This document shows positions 53,137-61,464 of a DNA stretch of 64,000 nucleotides, in pieces. Source of the stretch: Mesorhizobium sp. M2E.F.Ca.ET.219.01.1.1 (GTDB lineage: Bacteria; Pseudomonadota; Alphaproteobacteria; Rhizobiales; Rhizobiaceae); contig NZ_SADT02000002.1 of NCBI RefSeq assembly GCF_004016445.2, forward strand, positions 1,240,001 through 1,304,000. The letters are read 5' to 3'. Under the pieces are notes generated by a model, which saw only the letters and a list, made by a program, of their open reading frames with translations, did no database searches and had not been told where the DNA came from. Position 1 is the stretch's first letter. Every line of letters starts with the position of its first letter. The position numbers and the translations under genes are program-made.

Positions 53137-55107
53137 TCAACTGACGATGCGCAGGTTCGACAATTCGTTGCCGATCGCCTTGAAGTCGTCCGAAAGCGTC
53201 GCGCCGGTCGAGTTCCAGAACAGCTTCGCGGGCTTGCTCGGGTCGGTTGGGTCCCTGCGGAAACGCGAGTCCGATGCGCAGGCCTTGAGGGCGGCCATGG
53301 CCTTCTTTTCGTCGGTCTTGGTATCGACCAGGTCGAGCGAAACGGTCATCACGATGACCCCTGCAGCCTTGGCATTGGAGCAAAGCGTCTGCATGTTCTC
53401 GTCGAGCGCGGCGGTGTAGTTGCTGTCGGTGTAGGTGGTCTTCGGCACGGCGCTGCTCGTGTTCATGAACAAGCGTGTGACGCTGCCTGAACCGGGGTAG
53501 GTCAGCCCGGTATATCCGTAGGCGGCATAGGTGGACCGGTTGTTGGCGTAGCCGGAGTCGCCGACGGCGCTGTAGGTGTTGGCGCCATCGGTCAGGACGA
53601 TGACCACCTTGTCGTTGCCTTTTTCGCTGTTCGGCCGACCTTCGGTGAACGGCTCGTTGCTGGACACGGTCCGCCAGCCCCAGGCAAGGCCTTCGGGCAC
53701 GTTGGTGTTGCCGGTCGGCGCCATGTCGTCGATGGCGTCATCCAGTTCCTGTTTCTCAGCCGCCACGCTGACATCCTTGAGCGGCGTGATCGGGCTGGTC
53801 GTGCAAGCCGCGTTCGGGCCGTCGCCGTAGCTCGCGGACGCCGAACCATATGGCTTGACCAGGAAGTATTTGCGCATGTCGGACTGGCGCTGCGACGCCG
53901 TCGGGTTGGACGAATAGGGCCAGTCCGCCCACCAGTTGTTACCGTAGCCGTAGCCGACGCTGCTGACGTCATTGATGCCGTCGCGGTTGAAATCGCGCCA
54001 AAGCGTGCCGGCCTCGTCGGGGGCGAACATCGGCACGAACAGCGTGGCCGGATTGGCGCTGTCCGGCGTGGTGTCGTCGTCATTGTAAGGGTACGGCCTG
54101 GCCTCCACGCAACCCTGCCAACTTGCATAGCGGCTGGTGGTGTAGACATAGGTCGGGGACGGCGTGACCCAGTGGCCTTTGTTGCAACTGCCGTCTCTAT
54201 TGGTGACGTCACAGACATATTGCCTTGGAGGCTGCACCGTCTCGCGGTCGGACTCGACGGTCATGTCGGAATAGAGGCTGAAGCGGGTGAGCGGCTGATC
54301 CTTGGTGTCTCCCCAGCCGGCGCCGCGCTTGTACCATATGCCGCCGACCTTCTGCGCGTACTTGTTGGGGTCGTTGGCCGAACTCATAGTCGACCAGTCG
54401 AAATCCTCGTGGTGGATCGGCGAGACGCCGTTCAGATCCATCCACGGATCCTGGTCGTGCGTCGGGCCGACATTGACGGAGGCCGAGAACGGTACCAGCG
54501 AGAACTGCACCGGCTTTGAGATCTGTTTCATCTGCTGGGCTTGCTGCGCCAGCGTGTCGACCAGCTGTTTCGCCGCCTGCTTGAGGAGGTCGATGCGTTT
54601 CTGGCCGGTGCCCGAGCCGTTGATGCTCATCGAGCCGGAATTGTCGAGCACCAGCGCTACTTCGAGCGTGTTCTTGAGCCGGACTTCCGATCTGGCACTC
54701 ACACTTACGTTGGTTTCTCCGGCGGTGCCGCCATTGAGCAGCATGATGGCCACCGGCAGGAAATAGGGCTTGTATTTGAGCGAGGCCTGGAGAACCAGCG
54801 TGCCGCCGCCGGTATTGTTGTTTGGCAAGGTAACTGTCAGCGCCGTGTTCGCCGCGGCGACATGCGAGAGATTTGCTTCGAAGAATTGTTTGGCGAAAGC
54901 CCTTACCTGATCGTCGCTGGCCCCCGAGACGATCTGCTGCGCTGTGGCGATACCCGCCGCGTCGAGCGCGTTCAGCGTTTCCTGCTTCTGCCTGATCAAC
55001 TCGGTGTAGTCGACGGCAATCGCCACGGCGCCCATCAGCGGTATCATCGTGATGACCGTCATCAAGGCGTAGTTACCCCGCCTGTCGCGAAAAAAATCGC
55101 GGATCAT
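53137..55107 (-). CDS. TadG-like protein with von Willebrand A domain (copy 1)
   Basis: 656-residue paralogue of the next gene. It has the pilin-like segment RDRRGNYALMTVITMIPLMGAVAIAVDYTEL, the MIDAS motif Asp155-x-Ser157-x-Ser159 (LVLDNSGSM), a large variable insertion containing TSRYASWQGCVEARPYPYN, the second acid (IVLTDGANTY) and the end LSDDFKAIGNELSNLRIVS. Ends and MIDAS regions are nearly the same in both copies while the insertion differs, so the duplication is followed by divergence of the exposed part. The start at 55107 follows GGGGG; the frame to 55149 is not needed. Confidence 0.88.
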   Translation of the reverse strand: MIRDFFRDRRGNYALMTVITMIPLMGAVAIAVDYTELIRQKQETLNALDAAGIATAQQIVSGASDDQVRAFAKQFFEANLSHVAAANTALTVTLPNNNTGGGTLVLQASLKYKPYFLPVAIMLLNGGTAGETNVSVSARSEVRLKNTLEVALVLDNSGSMSINGSGTGQKRIDLLKQAAKQLVDTLAQQAQQMKQISKPVQFSLVPFSASVNVGPTHDQDPWMDLNGVSPIHHEDFDWSTMSSANDPNKYAQKVGGIWYKRGAGWGDTKDQPLTRFSLYSDMTVESDRETVQPPRQYVCDVTNRDGSCNKGHWVTPSPTYVYTTSRYASWQGCVEARPYPYNDDDTTPDSANPATLFVPMFAPDEAGTLWRDFNRDGINDVSSVGYGYGNNWWADWPYSSNPTASQRQSDMRKYFLVKPYGSASASYGDGPNAACTTSPITPLKDVSVAAEKQELDDAIDDMAPTGNTNVPEGLAWGWRTVSSNEPFTEGRPNSEKGNDKVVIVLTDGANTYSAVGDSGYANNRSTYAAYGYTGLTYPGSGSVTRLFMNTSSAVPKTTYTDSNYTAALDENMQTLCSNAKAAGVIVMTVSLDLVDTKTDEKKAMAALKACASDSRFRRDPTDPSKPAKLFWNSTGATLSDDFKAIGNELSNLRIVS

Positions 55108-55389
55108 TGCATTTACCCCCGCCAAGGATCCATGCCGATATACGACCATGGTCGCAGTTGCCGTCGTACCATGGTCATAAATCGTTAAATTTCAGCTTGC
55201 GCGAAACTATCAAGAACGCACCGCCTTTTTGACGGCGTGTTAACCTTGTGCGTGCGGGCAAGCGAGAGCGAGGCCCGGCATGTGGTGATCGGGAAAGCTC
55301 GTGACAGGATCAAACGCTTCGGTTATGCGGGACCGTCCGTGGCCGACTGTCTGTCGCGGCCTGCCAGGAATCAAAATCAGGGACACGGC

Positions 55390-56238
55390 ATGGCGGATTC
55401 GCCTGACATCATCACCTCGCTCGACGATCTTGCGGGGCGCTACGCGGCCATACTGTGCGACGTATGGGGCGTCGTGCACAATGGCGAATGGCATTTTCCG
55501 GCGGCCGCCGCGGCGCTTGCCCGGGCACGCGCGGCCAACGTGCCTGTCGTGCTGATCACTAATTCGCCACGCCGCAGCGCCGACGTCATTGCCCAGATGA
55601 AGGTCATCGGTGTTCCCGCCGACGCCTGTGACCGGGTCGTTACTTCCGGCGACGTGACGCGCGACCTGATCGCCGACGGCCCAAGGCGGATCTTCCATAT
55701 CGGACCGGAGCGCGATTTCACGCTCTATGACGGGCTCGATGTCGATCTTGTCGAGGAATTCGAGGCCTCGGGTGTCGTCTGCACCGGTCTCTATGACGAC
55801 GAGGTCGAGAAGCCCGCCGACTATGCCGAATTGCTGCAGCGGCTGCGCGCCCGCAACCTGCCTTTCATTTGCGCCAATCCGGATATCCTGGTGGAGCGCG
55901 GCGAGCGCACCATCTGGTGCGCCGGCGCGCTCGCGCGGGATTACGCGCAACTGGGCGGCCGTACGCTGATTGCCGGCAAGCCTTTCGCGCCGATCTACCA
56001 TGTCGCGATGAAGGAGGTCGCCGGATTGCTCGGTCGCGCCGTCGAACGAAGCGAGGTTCTCGCCATCGGCGACGGCATGATGACCGATGTCAAGGGCGCG
56101 GCCGACAACGGCTTTGACGTGCTCTATGTCTCGGGCGGTATCCATGCGCGTGAGCATGGCGACGATCCCGCAAGGCTGGCGGCCTTTCTCGAAAAGCACG
56201 GCTACCGGCCGGTCGCCGTCATTCCGCGCCTGCAATAG
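55390..56238 (+). CDS. HAD-superfamily hydrolase (TIGR01459 type)
   Basis: 282-residue class IIA HAD phosphatase (NagD/pyridoxal-phosphatase-like) with the nucleophile motif ILCDVWGVVHNG, motif II (VVLITNSPRRS), the Lys (IAGKPFAPIY) and motif IV (LAIGDGMMTDVKGA). The substrate is unknown, probably a phosphorylated metabolite. The start at 55390 (MADSPD) fits family length; the extension to 55237 is not supported. It lies 32 bp before ribF and is likely co-transcribed with it, an arrangement common in alphaproteobacteria. Confidence 0.9.
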   Translation: MADSPDIITSLDDLAGRYAAILCDVWGVVHNGEWHFPAAAAALARARAANVPVVLITNSPRRSADVIAQMKVIGVPADACDRVVTSGDVTRDLIADGPRRIFHIGPERDFTLYDGLDVDLVEEFEASGVVCTGLYDDEVEKPADYAELLQRLRARNLPFICANPDILVERGERTIWCAGALARDYAQLGGRTLIAGKPFAPIYHVAMKEVAGLLGRAVERSEVLAIGDGMMTDVKGAADNGFDVLYVSGGIHAREHGDDPARLAAFLEKHGYRPVAVIPRLQ

Positions 56239-56270
56239 GTTGATAGTCTGGCCATGACGGGCGCCTCGAC

Positions 56271-57254
56271 ATGACGCAAACCTTCAAACGTCTTTACACG
56301 GCCACGCCGCTGCCTGCGCATTTGCGCGGCGGCGTCGTGGCGATCGGCAATTTCGACGGCGTCCATCGCGGCCACCAGGCCGTCCTGGAGCGCGCGCTGG
56401 CTGAGGCCGGCCGCAATGGCGTGCCCGCCCTGGTGCTCACCTTCGAGCCGCATCCGCGCAAGGTGTTCCGGCCGGAGGTGCCGCTCTTCGTGCTGACGCC
56501 GCCGCCGATGAAGGCACGGCTGCTCGCCGAACTTGGCTTTGCCGCTTTGGTCGAGCAGCCGTTCACGCGTGATTTCGCCTCGCTCTCCGCCGAGGCTTTC
56601 GTGACCGATGTGCTGGAGAAGAATCTTGGCATCCACCATGCCGTTACCGGCTTCGACTTTCATTTCGGCAAGGATCGCCAGGGCGGCCCGGCTTTCCTGA
56701 TGGCGGCGGGAGAACGGCATGGCTTCGGCGTGACGCTCGTCGATGCCTTCCGCGATGAAGGCGCCGAAGTGGTCTCGTCGAGCCGCATCCGCGGACTGCT
56801 CGCCGAAGGCAAGGTGGAGGAGGCCGCCGGCCTGCTCGGCTACCGTTTCACCGTCGAGGCCGAAGTGATCGGCGGCCAGCAGCTCGGCCGAACGCTCGGT
56901 TTCCCGACCGCCAATATGCGGCTTTCGCCCGAAGCCGCCCTGAGGGAAGGGATCTACGCCGTCCGATTCCGTCGTGCCGACGGCACGCTTCATGACGGCG
57001 TCGCCAGCTTCGGCCGCCGCCCGACCGTCGACGACAATGGCGCGCCGCTGCTCGAGACATATGTCTTCGATTTTTCCGGCGATCTCTATGGCCAGAACTG
57101 CCAGGTGTCGTTCTTCGGCTTTCTGCGCCCGGAGCTCAAATTCGACGGCCTCGACGCGCTGGTGGCGCAGATGAAGAAGGACGAGGCCGAGGCGAGGGCG
57201 CTGCTGGCGGGCGCGCGGCCGCTGTCGCAACTGGATAGCGAAATCGCGTTCTGA
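56271..57254 (+). CDS. ribF: bifunctional riboflavin kinase / FAD synthetase
   Basis: 327-residue RibF, which makes FMN and then FAD. The N-terminal FAD synthetase domain has GNFDGVHRGHQ, EPHPRKVF and SSSRIRGLL. The C-terminal riboflavin kinase domain has GRTLGFPTANM, GIYAVRFRRADG and ETYVFDFSGDLYGQ. Full length. The last 18 codons are repeated in the same frame 860 bp downstream (58063-58116), just after the next gene, so the ribF 3' end has been duplicated around an inserted gene. Confidence 0.97.
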   Translation: MTQTFKRLYTATPLPAHLRGGVVAIGNFDGVHRGHQAVLERALAEAGRNGVPALVLTFEPHPRKVFRPEVPLFVLTPPPMKARLLAELGFAALVEQPFTRDFASLSAEAFVTDVLEKNLGIHHAVTGFDFHFGKDRQGGPAFLMAAGERHGFGVTLVDAFRDEGAEVVSSSRIRGLLAEGKVEEAAGLLGYRFTVEAEVIGGQQLGRTLGFPTANMRLSPEAALREGIYAVRFRRADGTLHDGVASFGRRPTVDDNGAPLLETYVFDFSGDLYGQNCQVSFFGFLRPELKFDGLDALVAQMKKDEAEARALLAGARPLSQLDSEIAF

Positions 57255-57256
57255 TC
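57203..57256 (+). repeat. direct repeat, left copy (ribF 3' end)
   Basis: 54 bases ending two past the ribF stop. The final 32 bases (57225-57256) are identical to 58085-58116. Over the full 54 bases I count four differences. Confidence 0.9.
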
Positions 57257-57346
57257 TCGCGGTTTTGAGGCAGATCCGGCAAGCGTTGAACCAGGAATTG
57301 TGGCCTCTTCTCGATTCTGCTCTACTGCAAAGGCCGGGAGATGCTC

Positions 57347-58048
57347 ATGACGAATATTCTCGTCGCGATTGCCTGTTATGGCGGCAATATGAAGGTCCAG
57401 TGCGCCGTCAGCCTAGTTGCTTTGTGTTCGAATTTCGCGGCGCGCGGCGTCCTCTTCGAAATCAGATATCGTGACAGCGCCGATGTCGCGGCCAATCGAA
57501 ATCACCTGGCTTCGATTGCCCTGTCGCAGCCTGAACGCACGCACCTGCTGTTCGTTGACAGCGATATGGAATTCAGGCCGCAGACGGTATTCCGGATGCT
57601 GCAACTGGATCGGCCGATCATCGGCTGCGTCTATCCCAAACGGCGACTGGCTTCATCTTCGCTCGAGGACTTCGTCGTCAATGTCGGCGACCAAACGCGG
57701 CTTCACGTGCTGAACGGTATTTGCCAAGTCGCTGGCGTGGGCATGGGGCTGACGCTTGTCCATCGTACAGTTCTTGAGCAGATGGTTGACACGGGAGAGC
57801 TTCGCCAATGGAGGCCAGACAGGTCAGGTCCGCCGCACTACGGCTTCTTCGATCCGATCGCGACGAAGAGCAACTATACTTCCGAGGATCTCTCCTTCTG
57901 CAACAGATGGACCGAGCTCTGCAACGGCCAGATTTGCGCCCTTGTCGACGAAGAAATCGGACACGTTGGAGAATTCACATACAAAGCGCGCCTACTGGAT
58001 CATGTCGGCGGGATGCGAGACGGTTCGAACCAAAAGCCGTTGCCGTAA
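57347..58048 (+). CDS. glycosyltransferase-like protein inserted behind ribF
   Basis: 233-residue protein, MTNILVAIACYGGNMKVQCAVSLVALC.... The pattern is of a GT-A (GT2-like) transferase: ILVAIACYGG strand, NRNHLASIAL, LLFVDSDMEFRP with a DxD-type motif, and a later FYKARLL-like helix region (EFTYKARLLDHVGG). Similar proteins occur in phages and surface-glycan loci. GGGAG at the right distance selects the ATG at 57347 over 57341. It is less GC-rich than ribF. It is the only gene between two direct repeats of the ribF terminus. Donor and acceptor are unknown. Confidence 0.78.
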   Translation: MTNILVAIACYGGNMKVQCAVSLVALCSNFAARGVLFEIRYRDSADVAANRNHLASIALSQPERTHLLFVDSDMEFRPQTVFRMLQLDRPIIGCVYPKRRLASSSLEDFVVNVGDQTRLHVLNGICQVAGVGMGLTLVHRTVLEQMVDTGELRQWRPDRSGPPHYGFFDPIATKSNYTSEDLSFCNRWTELCNGQICALVDEEIGHVGEFTYKARLLDHVGGMRDGSNQKPLP

Positions 58049-58062
58049 ACGAAGACGAGCGC

Positions 58063-58116
58063 GTTGGCGGGCGTGCGCCCGCTCTCGCAACTGGATAGCG
58101 AAATCGCGTTCTGATC
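58063..58116 (+). repeat. direct repeat, right copy (displaced ribF 3' end)
   Basis: It still reads in frame as the RibF C-terminus (ALAGVRPLSQLDSEIAF, stop) but is preceded by an in-frame stop at 58046. It is therefore a 3' gene remnant at the far side of the inserted glycosyltransferase gene. Confidence 0.88.
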
Positions 58117-58127
58117 GCCGCTTGCCT

Positions 58128-58682
58128 CTACCGCTTCAGCGCCAGCCCGATGGCGATGAAGCTCCAGCCCTGGAAGACCAAGTCGATCGCCAGGAAGATG
58201 CCAAGCACCCAAAGGCTGTTCACCGGCCAGCCCATGGCGATCATCAGGCCGAGCAGAATGGTGATGATGCCGGCCGCGAGCAGCCATCCCCAGCCTTGCT
58301 CCGGCCGGTGGCTGAAGGCTACCCAGGACCGCAAAAGTCCGGAGGCGATGAGCGCGATGGCGAGCAGCAGCGTCAGCACCGCCGAGGCGAGCAGCGGGTT
58401 GTCGAAGGCGAAAAAGCCCGCGACGGCGTAGAGCAGGCCGCTCAGCAGCCAGTAGAAGAAACGTCCCCAGGTCTTGACCCCGAAGGCGTGGATGATCTCG
58501 ATGATGCCAGCCATCAGCATCAGCCAACCGACGACATACACCGAGGCGACGGTGGCGATGAACAGATTGCCGAAGGCGATGCCGCCGAAGATCAGCAGCA
58601 GCACGCCGAGCGCCACGAACCATCCCCATTTGTCCCGCGTCTGGCCGATTGCGTCTCTGAGAGCGTCGCTTGGCAAAGTCAT
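58128..58682 (-). CDS. HdeD-family membrane protein
   Basis: 184-residue protein with six membrane helices in the DUF308/HdeD pattern (GWFVALGVLLLIFGGIAF; ILLGLMIAMGWPVNSLWVLGIFLAIDLVFQGWSFIAIGLAL). HdeD is linked to acid resistance in E. coli; elsewhere the role is unproven. It stands alone, between the ribF-end repeat and an intergenic repeat. Confidence 0.9.
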   Translation of the reverse strand: MTLPSDALRDAIGQTRDKWGWFVALGVLLLIFGGIAFGNLFIATVASVYVVGWLMLMAGIIEIIHAFGVKTWGRFFYWLLSGLLYAVAGFFAFDNPLLASAVLTLLLAIALIASGLLRSWVAFSHRPEQGWGWLLAAGIITILLGLMIAMGWPVNSLWVLGIFLAIDLVFQGWSFIAIGLALKR

Positions 58683-58800
58683 GGTTTCATCTCCCTCGAA
58701 AATTCACCACCGGTCGTGCGGTGAAAGGAAGCTAGACTGAATGGCATTGTCCGTCCAGCAACACGAGCGGAACCCACGGGCGGCCGGGCTGTGCCCGAGC

Positions 58801-58920
58801 CTGGAGCAATTCCAGGAAAAGTGTGAGCGGTTAGGTTCGGCGCGTTCGCCGGAGCCTTCCGCCGGGAATTGCGTGAAAACGAGGAGATAGAGCGGTTCGC
58901 CGTTTCCTTGAAACGGCGAA
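58801..58920. repeat. rhizobial-type intergenic repeat
   Basis: This block shows the GAGCAATTCCAGGAAAAGTG ... GGAATTGC ... GAGATAGAGCGGTTCG layout that I recognise from many rhizobial genomes. GCAATTCC (58806-58813) pairs with GGAATTGC (58865-58872), and a second palindrome closes the element. It fills most of the 239-bp space between hdeD and the glycosyltransferase cluster. Confidence 0.7.
58896..58920 (-). terminator. hairpin at the end of the glycosyltransferase cluster
   Basis: TTCGCCGTTTC-CTT-GAAACGGCGAA is a perfect 11-bp stem that begins at the base next to the GT4 stop codon on the minus strand. No T-run follows. It doubles as the closing palindrome of the repeat at 58801-58920. Confidence 0.55.
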
Positions 58921-58921
58921 A

Positions 58922-60358
58922 CTAAGGCGCTCGTTCTCGCGCCGGCGTGACTTCATCCGGGAACGGCGCAAGCGTGGCCTCCAGCGTCTCCCGGCCAGCC
59001 TGCTCCCAGCTTCGCGCCGTGAATTCGCCGGCCTTCGCTTCATAGGAAGTTCGGACCTCGGGCGAGGTGATCCATTCCCGCATGGCCTTTTCCCATCCTT
59101 CGACATCGAGTGGGTCAAGGCAGAGTCCGAACGGACCCACCACTTCGGGGATGGCTCCGCCTGTCGAGGCGATCAGCGCCTTTCCGTAGGCCAGCGCCTC
59201 CACGGGCGGCAGTCCATATCCCTCATAGAGCGACGGGTACACGCAGAACGCACTGTTTTGGTAGAGCAGGGACAACGTTCCGTCATCGACGTTGTCGAGA
59301 TGGACAAGGCTCTGGCCGTAGTCGGGATGGCTGTGAAGCTTCGCCAGGACCGCATCGACCATCCAGCCGCTGCGGCCGACGAAAACCAGCTTCATGCCGC
59401 TATGCGCGACCGTTCCGTCCTGAACGAGGCGCCGCCAGACGTCCATGAGCAACGAATGGTTCTTGCGCGGTTCGATGGTGGAAACGAACAGGATGTAGCG
59501 GCCTGCCTCAAGTCTGTCCGGCAGGGGGCCGTCCGCCTTCGATTTGCGCGCGCTGTCGCAGCCGAGCGGGACCAGTTTCAGTTCCGGCAGGTGAAGGCCG
59601 AGCCCGGCGGCATGCTCCTCCACATCGGCGGTGACACGCTTCGACGTCAGGATGAAGCGGTCCGCCAGCCCGATCGCGAGATTCACGTAATCCGTGAATC
59701 TCGTGACGTCATGCGGTTTGTACCATTCGGGAAACTGGATCGGGATGATGTCGTTCAGCAGCACGATCAGCTTTGCGCCGGCCGAGTGGCACTCGCGCGA
59801 AATGAGCTCGATATCGGTGTGCGACCAGTCGCTGTTCATCAAAAGCAGATGGTCGCCGGCTATGAGGTCGTGTTTGTTGCCGGCCACCGTCCGCAGCGGC
59901 ACGATCCGCACCTTTGAACCGTCCTCGCGAGCGATCAGCCGCCGTTCATTCGCTTTCATCAGGCGGTTTTCGATCCGCTCGAGGAAAGGACGAAAACCGC
60001 TGCCGGGATTGTGCCGGACGAACGCGCCGATTTCCGTTATCAGGACACGGCGCGGTTTCATGATCGCCACCAGCGCCCGCCGGGCCCAGTTCGGCCAGCG
60101 ATCGTAAAACCGCATCTTGATGCGCGCCGGGTCCGGATGGAAACTCATGTCGCATGAGATGTCGCCGGCGGTGATTTCTGCCGCAATCCGCGGCGAAACC
60201 TGCTTGAGGACCCGGTCGACCGGGTCGAACACCGTGAACGCCACCTCGGAGGCCGTGAACGCGGCTGCGGCCGCGCTGTAATGCCGCTGCACGCGGACCA
60301 GGCCGACCGGAGGGCCGAGCCAGCGCGCCATGCTGGTGAGATCTACGACAAGCCGCAT
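58922..60358 (-). CDS. GT4 glycosyltransferase
   Basis: 478-residue GT-B glycosyltransferase with an extended N-terminal region (MRLVVDLTSMARWLGPPVGLVRVQRHY). The C-terminal GT4 domain shows YILFVSTIEPRKNHSLLMDVW and the EX7E region LYEGYGLPPVEALAYGKALIAS. It probably adds mannose or a related hexose to a surface polysaccharide. The start at 60358 is chosen on homology; the ribosome site is poor and translation may be coupled to the gene 14 bp upstream. Last gene of a three-gene minus-strand cluster. Confidence 0.9.
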   Translation of the reverse strand: MRLVVDLTSMARWLGPPVGLVRVQRHYSAAAAAFTASEVAFTVFDPVDRVLKQVSPRIAAEITAGDISCDMSFHPDPARIKMRFYDRWPNWARRALVAIMKPRRVLITEIGAFVRHNPGSGFRPFLERIENRLMKANERRLIAREDGSKVRIVPLRTVAGNKHDLIAGDHLLLMNSDWSHTDIELISRECHSAGAKLIVLLNDIIPIQFPEWYKPHDVTRFTDYVNLAIGLADRFILTSKRVTADVEEHAAGLGLHLPELKLVPLGCDSARKSKADGPLPDRLEAGRYILFVSTIEPRKNHSLLMDVWRRLVQDGTVAHSGMKLVFVGRSGWMVDAVLAKLHSHPDYGQSLVHLDNVDDGTLSLLYQNSAFCVYPSLYEGYGLPPVEALAYGKALIASTGGAIPEVVGPFGLCLDPLDVEGWEKAMREWITSPEVRTSYEAKAGEFTARSWEQAGRETLEATLAPFPDEVTPARERAP

Positions 60359-60371
60359 CAACCGGGCCACA

Positions 60372-61337
60372 TCAGCTAGGCCGCATCTTGGCAGGACGCG
60401 CAATCATCCTGCGCCAGGCCAGTCGAGGCCCGAGCGCGAGCGTCCTGAACGAGGGGGCGCCGACAGCCGCGAGGAGCAGCAGCTTGCAGGTTGTGGCCAA
60501 GGGTATGCCCGTCGTTCGCAACAGCAATTCGATGTCGCGTCTTTCCAGGCTCGAGATACCGGCCCCCGTGGCGGCGCGCCATGCCAGAAAGGTTCCGATG
60601 GCCTCCGTGGGTTGGCTGCTTGTGTCGAACGGCTCGGCGCGGGAGCGGCGCAACAGCGCCGACTGCCTGGCCAGCGCCGCGGCCGCCTTTTGCTGATCCT
60701 CCTTGACGCGCGACACCTGCCCCGGGTGCGAGCGCAATTTGACCAGCCGCGCATCCATATTGGCCAGCTTTCCGGTCTCGGAAAGCCGCAGCCACAGATC
60801 GTAATCCTCCGCATAGGTGAATGCGCGACGGTAGCCTCCCATGCGCCGGACGGCCTCGGTCCGGAACATCACCGTCGGATGAAGCATGGGATTGTATCTG
60901 GTAAGGGCAGAGCGCAAGGGCTCGTTGCCGATGGGAACCTCCATTGGCCTCAACGATTTTCCGTCCCCGTCGATCTGCCATCCCGCCGTGCCGAGCAGCT
61001 GCAGATCGGCATCCGCGTCGAAACGCGCCGCCTGCAGGCGCAACCTGTCGGGCAGCGAGATGTCGTCGCCATCCATGCGCGCCACAAGAGGGGCCTGCGC
61101 CAGCGCAATTCCCATATTGAGCGCGTCGACGATGCCTTTGCCGCGATTGGCGACAACCTTGACGCGGCCATCGCCCTCGCCGAGCGACGTCGCGATCGCG
61201 GCGCTGTCGTCCGAGGAGCCATCGTCGATGACGATGACTTCGATATCAGCCAGATCCTGGTCCAGAATGCTTTGCAGGGCTTCGCCGACATAGCGCGCGC
61301 CGTTTTTCACCGGAATGATCACACTTACTGTCGGCAA
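60372..61337 (-). CDS. GT2 glycosyltransferase
   Basis: 321-residue GT-A glycosyltransferase of family 2 with VSVIIPVKNGARYVGEALQS, EVIVIDDGSSDDS, the DxD-type ARMDGDDISLPDRL, and TYAEDYDLWLRL near the acceptor site. The longest frame starts at 61436. A TTG at 61337 lies at the right distance behind AAGGA and begins directly at the domain (LPTVSVII), so I prefer it. It probably forms a unit with the GT4 gene after it. Confidence 0.88.
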   Translation of the reverse strand: MPTVSVIIPVKNGARYVGEALQSILDQDLADIEVIVIDDGSSDDSAAIATSLGEGDGRVKVVANRGKGIVDALNMGIALAQAPLVARMDGDDISLPDRLRLQAARFDADADLQLLGTAGWQIDGDGKSLRPMEVPIGNEPLRSALTRYNPMLHPTVMFRTEAVRRMGGYRRAFTYAEDYDLWLRLSETGKLANMDARLVKLRSHPGQVSRVKEDQQKAAAALARQSALLRRSRAEPFDTSSQPTEAIGTFLAWRAATGAGISSLERRDIELLLRTTGIPLATTCKLLLLAAVGAPSFRTLALGPRLAWRRMIARPAKMRPS

Positions 61338-61464
61338 CAGAACGTCCTTGCGATAATCGGGCGTGACCGAATGACCGTCGAATCGGCCAGTTTGGGTACG
61401 GGGTGCTTGCGGTCTGGACTCAAGGTTCCATCGCAAAGTTCGATCACTGTGTCGACTGCCAATG

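Noticed and set aside
57203..58116. The ribF-end repeat as a plain tandem duplication of ribF
   Set aside because: Only the last 54 bases are duplicated and the interval holds an unrelated gene of different composition, so insertion fits better than duplication plus decay.
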